10,046 bases of DNA from JAPOPJ01 sp964538885. GTDB taxonomy: Archaea > Thermoproteota > Nitrososphaeria > Nitrososphaerales > Nitrosopumilaceae. A program made the translations under genes and the position numbers. Location: NCBI GenBank assembly GCA_964538885.1, contig CAZIHR010000038.1, positions 1 through 10,046 of the forward strand. Direction: 5' to 3'. Below the pieces are notes generated by a model. That model saw only the letters and a program-made list of their open reading frames with translations. It did no database searches and was not told where the DNA came from. Of this stretch, positions 1-5,706 are shown piece by piece (position 1 is the first letter of the stretch; each line of letters opens with the position of its first letter).

Positions 1-1
1 T

Positions 2-277
2 TTCTTGGAATTACTGTTAAACTGCCACACAAAAAGCCCAAAGGTGGAGAGCTCTCTGCCACCAAAAAGGCGCAAAACAAGGCTTCACTCTAGAAAGCGA
101 GTTGACGTTGAGCATGTGTTTGCACATGTAAAAAATTGGAAGCTCATATCTGGAAGATATGAGGGTACTGCAGAAGAGTTCAACGAAGAGTTTAATGGAA
201 TATGCGGCCTGTACAACAAGCGGAAGATGTGGCAGGATGAAACCTATAATCGTTGGAAAAAGAAAATAATGAATTAA
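2..277 (+). CDS. IS5-like DDE transposase, C-terminal part (runs off left edge)
   Basis: The reading frame is open to the left edge of the window, so this is the 3' end of a longer gene and not a 90-residue protein. The stretch RVDVEHVFAHVKNWKLISGR matches the C-terminal block of DDE_Tnp_4 / IS5-type transposases, where the Glu of the 'VEhvf..lK' motif is the third catalytic acid of the DDE triad that cuts the element's ends. It is followed by a helical tail containing GLYNKRKMW, also usual for this class. The two Asp residues and the N-terminal DNA-binding part would lie upstream. The lysine/arginine-rich stretch before the motif fits a DNA-binding protein. Whether the element is complete cannot be judged from here. 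Family class is fairly sure; the exact IS group is not. Confidence 0.75.
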   Translation, partial: FLELLLNCHTKSPKVESSLPPKRRKTRLHSRKRVDVEHVFAHVKNWKLISGRYEGTAEEFNEEFNGICGLYNKRKMWQDETYNRWKKKIMN

Positions 278-311
278 GAACAATACATTTGAAAATTATT
301 TTGATGCATAA

Positions 312-334
312 GACTGCGCACAATTTTTTATTTT
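312..334 (+). terminator. Possible T-rich terminator after the transposase
   Basis: About 35 bases after the transposase stop, the self-complementary TGCGCA is followed by a six-T run and a further four-T run. Archaeal transcription stops readily at such T-runs. This is an assignment by sequence alone. Confidence 0.35.
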
Positions 335-350
335 GACAGCTTTGAATCAC

Positions 351-393
351 ATAGTATGGTGTAATTGTACATTAGACTTTGCACCTATACTAT
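351..393. repeat. Hairpin-forming inverted repeat near the IS right end
   Basis: ATAGTATGGTG (351-361) is complementary to CACCTATACTAT (382-393) over 11 base pairs with one bulged T, leaving a 20-base loop. It lies between the two copies of the 19-bp direct repeat. It may belong to the right end of the insertion sequence or act as an RNA hairpin ending transcripts that converge from both sides (transposase from the left, the membrane-protein gene from the right). Confidence 0.45.
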
Positions 394-427
394 CTATGTC
401 TTTGATTGTGCAAATTTTTTTAGTCTA

Positions 428-787
428 TTACGCATAAACTCTAGTATCTTGACTTGATTTCTTGCCTATGCTAAATTGCAAGTAGAGGGGGATGGTGGAT
501 CCTATGGTCGCTCCGATGAACGTTGCTAGTACGGCTTGATCAATCTTGAACTCCCACAAGCCCGTTGTGTCACTAATTATAGTGCCAAATATCAGGATAT
601 ACATGATGGCGTAGTTGGTTATTGCCACGTATTTCCACTTGCCTGCGGAAGCCACTTGAAACACGATTTTTTTGACGGGACGCTCCAAGGAGCTACTTGC
701 AAGTTCATCGGTTTCCTGTGTGCTGTCTGGTTTCTGCTGTTCTGAGACTAGGCTCCGGACAGGCATTTTACTGTCGTCGTCGTTCAT
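428..787 (-). CDS. Small two-helix membrane protein, candidate toxin partner of the Panacea protein
   Basis: This 119-residue protein has a polar, charged N-terminal half (about residues 1-50, no signal peptide) followed by two hydrophobic segments, roughly residues 53-78 (around YAIMYILIFGTII) and 83-106 (around AVLATFIGATIGSTIPLYL), and a short basic tail. It is therefore probably an inner-membrane hairpin with a cytoplasmic head. Its ATG lies inside the end of the upstream Panacea gene (20-bp overlap), with GAGG nine bases before the start, so the two are translationally linked. Panacea-domain antitoxins are known to pair with many unrelated toxins encoded next door, including small transmembrane ones. 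By that logic this is the likely toxin, but no toxin family is recognised in the sequence itself, and a plain membrane protein of other function remains possible. Confidence 0.6.
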   Translation of the reverse strand: MNDDDSKMPVRSLVSEQQKPDSTQETDELASSSLERPVKKIVFQVASAGKWKYVAITNYAIMYILIFGTIISDTTGLWEFKIDQAVLATFIGATIGSTIPLYLQFSIGKKSSQDTRVYA

Positions 788-1265
788 TGACCAGTTCCTC
801 GTAGTATGCCCTTGTGGTGGAATCTGGAATTACTACGTTCACCTTTCCTTCTACATAGTGCTGGCTCCATGGAGTTCCCTCCTTGTGCATCAGCGTGATG
901 AGCTGCCCGCTAGTCCAATTTTTGTACACGTCCACGACGCAATCTATCACTTCTTTCTCTTTGGTACTGAACCGACTGCCCAACTCTTTAACACGTCCCT
1001 TTACGTCCGTAGATGAAACCGGCGTACCACAATAATGCAGTGTGTCAACCATTCTGCTGCCATACTTGTACAACGCCTCATACACGGTCGGTATAACAGG
1101 GCCATACTTCCACGCTTCTACTTTGTCGGATATGAGCTTGTGGCCAACTATGCCCCACGTGTACCCGTGTGACATGTATGTGAGCTTGAGTACATGCAGG
1201 GGAGTCAGGGCGCCAGCGCCTGTGGCAACGATGTAATCGGCCACCCATAGAGCGGAGTGGGCCAA
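768..1265 (-). CDS. Panacea-domain (DUF4065) protein, probable antitoxin
   Basis: The 165-residue product has the hallmarks of the Panacea/DUF4065 fold (SocA, GepA and PanA proteins): an N-terminal helix, the block LHVLKLTYMSHGYTWGI (residues 23-39) and the signature EAWKYGPVIPTVYEAL (residues 50-65), followed by an all-helical tail. Length is normal for the family. Proteins of this domain act as antitoxins that neutralise a toxin encoded beside them, or as phage-associated adaptors. The overlapping gene downstream encodes a small membrane protein, which fits the antitoxin role. The start is TTG: an in-frame TAG stop lies immediately upstream, and GGTGA sits six bases before the TTG as a good Shine-Dalgarno site. 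Domain assignment is confident; the antitoxin role is inferred from context. Confidence 0.85.
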   Translation of the reverse strand: MAHSALWVADYIVATGAGALTPLHVLKLTYMSHGYTWGIVGHKLISDKVEAWKYGPVIPTVYEALYKYGSRMVDTLHYCGTPVSSTDVKGRVKELGSRFSTKEKEVIDCVVDVYKNWTSGQLITLMHKEGTPWSQHYVEGKVNVVIPDSTTRAYYEELVNERRRQ

Positions 1266-1330
1266 CTACTCACCATGTGCCGTGATCTTGCTGGATCGGG
1301 GTTGTTCTTGCCCTTTGGTTCGCCTTCATA

Positions 1331-1343
1331 TTTTTTTAAAATA
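1331..1343 (-). promoter_or_regulatory. TATA-like element for the Panacea operon
   Basis: On the minus strand this reads TATTTTAAAAAAA, an AT-rich TATA-like box. It would put the transcript start near 1310 and leave a leader of about 45 bases that contains the GGTGA ribosome site of the Panacea gene. It stands back to back with a plus-strand box at 1349-1357. Confidence 0.45.
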
Positions 1344-1348
1344 ATTTG

Positions 1349-1357
1349 CTATTTAAT
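1349..1357 (+). promoter_or_regulatory. TATA-like element reading into the structured region
   Basis: CTATTTAAT resembles the archaeal TATA box and would start a transcript around 1375-1380, at the left edge of the GC-rich structured stretch. It could drive a free-standing small RNA or a long leader for ilvE. Confidence 0.35.
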
Positions 1358-1370
1358 GGTTGATAGTTTT

Positions 1371-1560
1371 GGGGAACTCGAAGGAATTAAATCCGGAAAG
1401 AACCGTTCTGCAACCCCGTTCAGGGCTAGATAACTTGTCAGACCTCTAGATGGGGGACATGTCTGAACTGCAAGTCCTTCGCGGCTACTAGCAGCCAGCC
1501 GTCGAACTTTCAGAGAAGATCCAGACTCACGTACTTTACAGCCCCTCAAATATAGCTAGA
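1371..1560 (+). ncRNA. Candidate structured RNA (or long ilvE leader), family unknown
   Basis: This stretch has no convincing gene yet is clearly richer in G+C than the AT-rich sequences on both sides, a common sign of RNA genes in such genomes. Two good helices are visible. CTTGTCAGAC (1434-1443) pairs with GTCTGA (1461-1466) and, after a 4-base bulge, CAAG (1471-1474). TTCGCGGCT (1478-1486) pairs with AGCCG (1497-1501) and CGAA (1503-1506), with one bulged T, closing the loop ACTAGCAGCC. A TATA-like box lies at 1349-1357 and a six-T run at 1595-1600 could end the transcript. I could not match it to 5S rRNA, SRP RNA, RNase P RNA, tRNA or box C/D RNA. The strand is chosen from the promoter position; the helices would also form on the other strand. 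Confidence 0.42.
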
Positions 1561-1574
1561 GGCGGAAAAAATAA

Positions 1575-1584
1575 TTACTTAAAT
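1575..1584 (+). promoter_or_regulatory. TATA box of ilvE (leaderless)
   Basis: TTACTTAAAT is centred about 29 bases before the ilvE ATG, so transcription should begin at or just before the start codon. No Shine-Dalgarno sequence precedes the ATG, which agrees with a leaderless message. Confidence 0.6.
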
Positions 1585-1608
1585 GGGTCAAGGTATTTTT
1601 TCACACCT

Positions 1609-2523
1609 ATGAAGGAGGGCCGCAAGATATGGATGAACGGACGACTTGTCCCGTTTCACAGTGCCCGCGTGCATATACTGACACACGCGCTACACTATTC
1701 AACATCCATATTTGAGGGAATCCGGTGTTATAATACCACTAAAGGCTCGGCAGTCTTTAGATTGGATGAGCATGTGGAGCGATTTTTCAGATCTGCAAAG
1801 TTATACTCGATGAAGATGCAATACTCTGAAAAACAGATAACCCAAGCTGTACTAGAAACAGTAAGGGCAAGCGGTCTGAAAGAGTGCTATATTCGACCAC
1901 TCGCCTATTATGGATATGGCACCATGGGACTCACGCCGACCCCTAACAAAGTAGATGTATCAATTTCGTGCTGGGAATGGAAGATGGGTGAATCAAAGGC
2001 AGGCAAGTTTGATGGTGCAAAGTGCAAGATATCCAGCTGGCTCAAGATAGATTCCCGATTCCAACCAATGCAGGCAAAGGCTGCTCCCAATTATTCTAAT
2101 GCCGCGCTTGCACGTATGGAGGCACTGGATCTCGGATACGACGAGGCAATAATGCTGAATTCGAGTGGCAAAGTAGTAGAAGGCAGTGCGGAAAATATCT
2201 TTATAGTGAGAGATGGCATCATATCTACACCTCCACTTTCTGCCGGGGGCCTAGAAGGAATAACCAGAGATAGTGTAATGCAGATAGTAGAGCGGGATGG
2301 TGGACTAGTCATAGAGAGAGATATGGAAAGAGATGATCTCTATTCTGCAGATGAGGTATTTATGACTGGTACAGCGGCCGAGGTAAAGTCTGTAACTAAA
2401 ATAGATGGAATTAAGATAGGCAACGGCAAAATGGGCAAGATCACCCGATCCCTGCAAAAGTCATTTACAGATGTAGCTATGGGCAGGGACGAAAGATTTC
2501 TAGAGTGGCTACAATTCATCTGA
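1609..2523 (+). CDS. ilvE: Branched-chain amino acid aminotransferase
   Basis: This PLP enzyme of fold type IV transfers the amino group between glutamate and the 2-oxo acids of leucine, isoleucine and valine, the last step of their synthesis and the first of their breakdown, in the cytoplasm. The 304-residue length is normal. The N-terminus IWMNGRLVPFHSARVHILTH and the following HYSTSIFEGIRCY are typical of the family. Lys157 in AKAAPNYSNA is the PLP Schiff-base lysine, and Glu195 in EGSAENIFIV binds the cofactor pyridine nitrogen. GGLEGITRDSV and FMTGTAAEV are the phosphate-binding and C-terminal signature blocks. The ATG is supported by the TATA box 29 bases upstream and by the family's usual N-terminus. 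The amino acid permeases encoded about 3.4 kb downstream handle the same group of compounds, though they are in a separate unit. Confidence 0.95.
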   Translation: MKEGRKIWMNGRLVPFHSARVHILTHALHYSTSIFEGIRCYNTTKGSAVFRLDEHVERFFRSAKLYSMKMQYSEKQITQAVLETVRASGLKECYIRPLAYYGYGTMGLTPTPNKVDVSISCWEWKMGESKAGKFDGAKCKISSWLKIDSRFQPMQAKAAPNYSNAALARMEALDLGYDEAIMLNSSGKVVEGSAENIFIVRDGIISTPPLSAGGLEGITRDSVMQIVERDGGLVIERDMERDDLYSADEVFMTGTAAEVKSVTKIDGIKIGNGKMGKITRSLQKSFTDVAMGRDERFLEWLQFI

Positions 2524-2536
2524 TTCCTTGAGAAGG

Positions 2537-2541
2537 TTTTT
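2537..2541 (+). terminator. T-run terminator after ilvE
   Basis: A run of five T begins 13 bases after the ilvE stop codon, as is common at archaeal transcript ends. Read-through into the next genes cannot be excluded. Confidence 0.4.
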
Positions 2542-2545
2542 ACCC

Positions 2546-2565
2546 AATTAATTAATTAATTAATT
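2546..2565. repeat. Five tandem copies of AATT
   Basis: A perfect AATT x5 microsatellite lies between ilvE and the small cysteine-rich gene, ending two bases before that gene's ATG. It is too close to the ATG to act as a TATA box for a leaderless start there. It may be a slippage-prone tract or simply easily melted DNA. Confidence 0.8.
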
Positions 2566-2567
2566 TG

Positions 2568-2726
2568 ATGGAGTCACCTCCCAAAGCTACATTGACTGTC
2601 TGCTGGTTTTGCAGAAAGGAACGACACGATGAATGCATGGGAAAAATCCCCCTGGACGGGCAATCAGATGGACCACATGACTGCACATTTGACACCAAGC
2701 TTGTTTCATGCTCATGCAGACACTGA
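2568..2726 (+). CDS. Small cysteine-rich, probably zinc-binding protein
   Basis: An ATG opens a 52-residue frame whose Cys and His residues are spaced as in small zinc ribbons or knuckles: CWFCRKERHDECM (Cys12, Cys15, His20, Cys23), then DCTF (Cys39) and a final CSCRH (Cys48, Cys50, His52). Six cysteines in 52 residues, arranged as CxxC and CxC pairs, are unlikely by chance and argue for a real gene coordinating one or two metal ions. No specific family is recognised. It lies 44 bases after ilvE. The next gene, a methyltransferase, is in the same reading frame with only the TGA and 12 codons between, so the two may be co-translated or functionally tied. The promoter is unclear. Confidence 0.6.
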   Translation: MESPPKATLTVCWFCRKERHDECMGKIPLDGQSDGPHDCTFDTKLVSCSCRH

Positions 2727-2762
2727 GCTAGCATCAAATACGAGCAAATTATCAAATATGCT

Positions 2763-3320
2763 GTGAAGTATACTAGAGAGTTTTGGGATACATATGCAGA
2801 TGGTAATGAAGCCAGATATAACGACGAATTTGCAAAGTTTGTCCGGGATTTGACTACATCTCTTGGATGTACCAGCGTGCTTGAGGTGGGATGTGGAACA
2901 GGAATTGATCTGAGGTTGTTTCCCAATATGGTTGATGTCTTTGGAATTGACTTGAATGAGAAGGCACTAGATATGGCAAGGCAGTTGTATCCTCATGGCG
3001 ACTTTAGAAACGGAGATATTGCATCGATTCCATTTGGTGACTCGTCAGTGGATTTTGTGTTTACTCACGGGCTCTTGAACTATCTAGAAGATGATACACT
3101 AGATAGTGGATTTAATGAGATGTATAGGGTGGCCAACAAGTATATCATGAATTGCGAGCTCTTTGGGGAATCTGAAGAATATATAGATAATAACGCGCGG
3201 TACAGGAATGTATACAGGCGGTGGCTCAATTATACAGTCAAGATAATTAGCAATGTGGATATGCACAAAGATATTGACTCAAATAAGCCGAGGTTTACTT
3301 TGTTGCGCAAGATAAAATGA
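2763..3320 (+). CDS. Class I SAM-dependent methyltransferase
   Basis: This 185-residue product carries the SAM-binding motif I as VLEVGCGTGIDLRLF (residues 39-53), the acidic residue after strand 2 (Asp63 in VFGIDLNEKALDMA), and the later strands GDIASIPFGDSSVDFVFTHG and NEMYRVANKYIMNCELFG. The layout resembles the methylases found with pseudaminic acid synthesis and other type-11-like enzymes; the substrate cannot be told from the sequence. The start is uncertain. GTG at 2763 is the first usual start, but the frame is open back to 2727 (giving ASIKYEQIIKYA before it), directly after the TGA of the small cysteine-rich gene. Either initiation at the GTG is coupled to the upstream gene, or the two were once one protein. 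No Shine-Dalgarno is evident. Confidence 0.8.
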   Translation: MKYTREFWDTYADGNEARYNDEFAKFVRDLTTSLGCTSVLEVGCGTGIDLRLFPNMVDVFGIDLNEKALDMARQLYPHGDFRNGDIASIPFGDSSVDFVFTHGLLNYLEDDTLDSGFNEMYRVANKYIMNCELFGESEEYIDNNARYRNVYRRWLNYTVKIISNVDMHKDIDSNKPRFTLLRKIK

Positions 3321-3673
3321 TAGTAATTGAAATGCCTAGACTAATTATGTCATATCTCATGTAAAATGTGGTGTTATAATTAGGGAAAAGATTTTGGTGA
3401 AAGGATGGCAATTTGGGAATTTCCAACTATACCGCTATTGATATTGATGAGATACAAGTAAATTGATTGGAGTTTTTTCACATGACAAGTAATTCTGACT
3501 TTGTCTGTGTTTGATTTTATAACTTCAAACTGGAATTATGGTGTGATGATTGTCTAATTTTGGTATTGGTGTGCCAATATGCACATTTCTAGTCGTCTGT
3601 TCACGTGGAAGAGATGATTTATGCCTGAACAGTAATTGAAAAACCGGATATAGTGCAAGCAAATATGATTCAA
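3321..3673. other. Intergenic region between convergent units
   Basis: No gene is seen in these 353 AT-rich bases, which lie between the 3' ends of the methyltransferase and the DUF4411 gene. They hold a near-perfect palindrome TTGGGAATTTCCAA (3413-3426) and a clean hairpin TATTGG-TGTG-CCAATA (3564-3579). On the minus strand a five-T run (complement of 3639-3643) lies about 30 bases past the end of the full DUF4411 frame and is a likely terminator for that operon. Confidence 0.5.
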
Positions 3674-4186
3674 CTATTGATCCAATTTGATATTTAGATT
3701 GAGTAGCATGTCAAACGTGTTCATGTATGGTTGATCGAACTCTTTGCAGACGTTTGGAATGGGTATATCTTTTTTTATGTCCTCATTGTATATCTCTTCT
3801 GTTACTAGCACGCATTTTGTAGCTATTGCATGAGCTACAAGCCACGGATCTGCATTGTTGGTTTGCTCAAATTTTGCTTTGGCATTTTTATTAAATTGAG
3901 TATGTTTTTTAGACCATTCAATGAGATCCCGATATCTGTTTATCGTGTTATTGTTTTGCGTATTTTCCTAACGTACAAACTCCTTTTGTGACCAATTAGT
4001 GAGAAATGTATTTTTCTTGTTTATTTCATCTTTGACCTTATCTATACTCCCAACCGTTCCGGATTTGGATAGTTGAACCAAACGATCCCAAAATGTCGTT
4101 ATGAAATTTGGATTGTAGCATTTGTTGTATGCTTCAATTAGTACATTTGTGTCCAACAGATACTTTTTTGCCGGTGCGTTGCTCAA
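3674..4186 (-). pseudogene. DUF4411 PIN-like toxin interrupted by one in-frame amber stop
   Basis: The TTG start overlaps the stop of the metallopeptidase gene (TTGA). The frame runs 72 residues to a TAG (3968-3970), then continues in the same frame without other stops to a TAG at 3674-3676: 171 codons in all, the usual length for DUF4411 proteins. Before the stop are KYLLDTNVLIEAY (Asp12, first PIN acid) and VGSIDKVKDEI (residues 46-55). After it come NADPWLVAHAIATKCVLVTE (Asp113, a further active-site acid) and IPNVCKEFDQPYMNTFDMLL. Both halves are recognisable, so a single nonsense change has split an otherwise intact gene. The 72-residue product lacks the later catalytic acids and should be inactive as a nuclease. 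A sequencing error or stop-codon read-through are the alternatives. In this family the toxin is normally held by the HTH-ImmA partner encoded just upstream. Confidence 0.85.
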
Positions 4187-5361
4187 TTTCCTTTATTCCT
4201 AATCTTGTTACTTATCCTATCAAATGTTTCAGAATTTAGTCCGGTAAGAAAATATGCATCACGATATAAAATCTTGTTTTCCCCTATGGCTGTGACTATT
4301 GTTTTAAGAAATCTTTTACTTATACGAGTAGGTGCAAGTACATCAAATGGTGGTCGTCCCTTCCTTTTCTGTGTATTTTTCTGTTTACATCGGCGGTAAA
4401 AGTCATTAAAATCCATCTGCGATATGAGATCCGTATCAAGTGCCCTGCGGGCAGCAACTATACTACTCACCTTGAAATGTTTTGATGCCATTTTGAACGG
4501 ATCATCATGAGTGTTGAATAGTCTCCACTTTTGACGTATTTCGGTGGTGGGCACTAGGAACTCGGCCGCTATTTTGTTGCATACATTCTCTAGTCTGTTG
4601 GTAGGATCGGCTGACAAACCGTGCAAATCAAATGATGCGCTTTTTCCCATCCATATGTGAGCAAGTTCATGAGCTAGGGTGAACATTTGGGCACCGTCGA
4701 CATCTGCTCCGTTGACAAAGACAAATGGTGCATATTGGTCTACAAGAACAAATCCACGAAACTCTTCGGGATCCAATGGTCGATAACGGTTGTTCTGAAC
4801 CATGGTATTTTTTGAAACAAATATCCGTTTGTTCTCCATTTGATCAAGCAGGTGTCTTTGCGCCTCTCTCCAGTTGGGTTGATTATCGATCCAGTTTGAT
4901 GTCAATCCTAATGTGTTCCTTATATTGTTGGCCACATTGACAGGATCGTCATCAACATTATTGCTTTTTACAAACTCTAGTGGTTCCACACCAAGCTCTA
5001 TCAAATAGTCCCGCATCCATTCTTGGCGTTGTTCCACAATACGTATTGTGTCCTCCAAATTGATGCTACGTTTTTGTGGATCTCCGTTATTTATGGTTCT
5101 AAAGTGTGGGATTGACGATGGAAATTCTTGTGGTGGCTCTGACAACAGCAAATGTCCAAATGGTGTATATGTTGCAATCGCAAATTTTTCAAGTTGGGTC
5201 GGTGTCGGCTTTTTTGTACCTGCTAACCATTCGTTTAGTTTCTTAAAATATGGTTTTTTGGACAACTCGTCTACATTTTTACCGGATCTTTCTATGGCCC
5301 ATTGCAAAAGGGATCTATTGACATCAAGAACTAATTTGTGTTCTTTCAAAGTATGTGTCAT
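4183..5361 (-). CDS. HTH regulator with ImmA/IrrE-type zinc metallopeptidase domain
   Basis: This 392-residue protein begins with an Xre-like helix-turn-helix (residues about 15-75, with LNEWLAGTKKPTPTQLEKFA and the LLLSEPPQE linker typical of this class). It continues into a COG2856/DUF955 peptidase: FTLAHELAHIW gives the HExxH zinc motif (His231, Glu232, His235), and LENVCNKIAAEFLVP (Glu258 onward) is the third-ligand helix. A long C-terminal region follows. Such proteins serve as antitoxin and repressor for DUF4411 toxins, and here the toxin gene follows with a 4-base overlap. Upstream it overlaps a coiled-coil gene by 4 bases (ATGA), so all three form one operon. The ATG start is supported by that overlap. 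The gene is intact although its toxin is broken. A phage-type repressor-cleaving peptidase is the other possible role. Confidence 0.88.
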   Translation of the reverse strand: MTHTLKEHKLVLDVNRSLLQWAIERSGKNVDELSKKPYFKKLNEWLAGTKKPTPTQLEKFAIATYTPFGHLLLSEPPQEFPSSIPHFRTINNGDPQKRSINLEDTIRIVEQRQEWMRDYLIELGVEPLEFVKSNNVDDDPVNVANNIRNTLGLTSNWIDNQPNWREAQRHLLDQMENKRIFVSKNTMVQNNRYRPLDPEEFRGFVLVDQYAPFVFVNGADVDGAQMFTLAHELAHIWMGKSASFDLHGLSADPTNRLENVCNKIAAEFLVPTTEIRQKWRLFNTHDDPFKMASKHFKVSSIVAARRALDTDLISQMDFNDFYRRCKQKNTQKRKGRPPFDVLAPTRISKRFLKTIVTAIGENKILYRDAYFLTGLNSETFDRISNKIRNKGN

Positions 5362-5570
5362 TTTTTTACTTGTACATGGATAAAAATATGTTTGCTGACT
5401 GGATCCTCACCGCGCCTTTCTCTGAACTTTTTGCGTTCCACATTGTATAGTGATGGTCTGAATGTGGGCATGTTGGGGCTCTCATAAAGTGCAAGTCTTG
5501 CTTGCATTCTGGCAATTTCTTTCTTCAATTCTTCATTTTCTTTCTCCAGCTCAAATATTCGATTTTTCAT
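5358..5570 (-). CDS. Short coiled-coil protein, possibly an IS66-like transposase N-terminal remnant
   Basis: The 70-residue product starts with heptads of Leu and charged residues (IFELEKENEELKKEIARMQA, residues 5-24), a clear leucine-zipper-like coiled coil. LALYESPNMPTFRPS follows, then a basic segment KKFRERRGEDP. The order 'coiled coil, LxxYExPxxP, basic linker' resembles the N-terminal part of IS66-related archaeal transposases, so it may be a cut-down remnant that has been kept. Its stop overlaps the ATG of the metallopeptidase gene by 4 bases, and it is the first gene of the operon. No clear Shine-Dalgarno or TATA box precedes the ATG. Whether it is a functional third component of the toxin-antitoxin operon or debris supplying a promoter is open. 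Confidence 0.55.
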   Translation of the reverse strand: MKNRIFELEKENEELKKEIARMQARLALYESPNMPTFRPSLYNVERKKFRERRGEDPVSKHIFIHVQVKK

Positions 5571-5660
5571 GCTAGTCAGAATTTCATGTAACGTTGCAAG
5601 TTATCTGCGTAGGATGATGGCCTATGAATCTACCATACTGTGATGGAATTAAACGTGGTA

Positions 5661-5680
5661 CGATCAAAAGGTATTGATCG
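5661..5680. promoter_or_regulatory. Operator-like inverted repeat upstream of livH
   Basis: CGATCAA-AAGGTA-TTGATCG is a perfect 7-bp inverted repeat with a 6-base spacer, a 20-bp site of the size bound by dimeric regulators such as Lrp/AsnC proteins. It lies about 100-170 bases upstream of the livH TATA-like boxes and about 90 bases from the start of the divergent operon, so it could serve either. Confidence 0.45.
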
Positions 5681-5688
5681 AATTTTGT

Positions 5689-5706
5689 GGATAAATTGGA
5701 TAAATT
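5689..5706. repeat. Tandem 9-bp repeat GGATAAATT x2
   Basis: Two exact copies of GGATAAATT stand head to tail, followed by a decayed third (TGACTAAATT, 5707-5716). They lie next to the 20-bp inverted repeat and may be additional regulator sites. Confidence 0.6.

Larger units (their letters stand above)
312..422. repeat. Imperfect direct repeats of about 19 bp
   Basis: GACTGCGCACAATTTTTTA at 312-330 recurs as GATTGTGCAAATTTTTTTA at 404-422, and a shorter relative, GACTTTGCACC, lies at 375-385. Repeats of this kind near the 3' end of a transposase gene could be transposase-binding sites or nested copies of an insertion-sequence end. The left end of the element is outside the window, so no terminal inverted repeat can be paired with them. 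Confidence 0.4.

Noticed and set aside
672..1016. A 114-residue plus-strand open frame
   Set aside because: Entirely antisense to the Panacea gene and its partner, which have clear domain or membrane features.
1371..1400. Resemblance of the start of the GC-rich stretch to a 5S or 16S rRNA segment (GAACTCGAAGGAATTAA)
   Set aside because: The similarity is limited to about a dozen bases and none of the surrounding conserved rRNA sequence is present.
1349..1549. A 66-residue minus-strand open frame over the GC-rich stretch
   Set aside because: Low-complexity Ser/Arg/Leu-rich translation with no motif, no ribosome site, and lying over helices better explained as RNA structure.
2724..2726. Selenocysteine at the TGA between the cysteine-rich protein and the methyltransferase
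   Set aside because: The small protein ends naturally after its CxCxH motif, no selenocysteine insertion element is evident, and the trait is not expected in this group.
3564..3579. Hairpin TATTGG-TGTG-CCAATA as a terminator
   Set aside because: No T-run follows it on either strand and it is over 90 bases from either converging gene end, so it is noted only as a structure.
3968..3970. Pyrrolysine or other recoding at the amber codon in the DUF4411 gene
   Set aside because: No pyrrolysine machinery is known for this lineage and PIN-like proteins do not need it; a nonsense mutation or read error is simpler.
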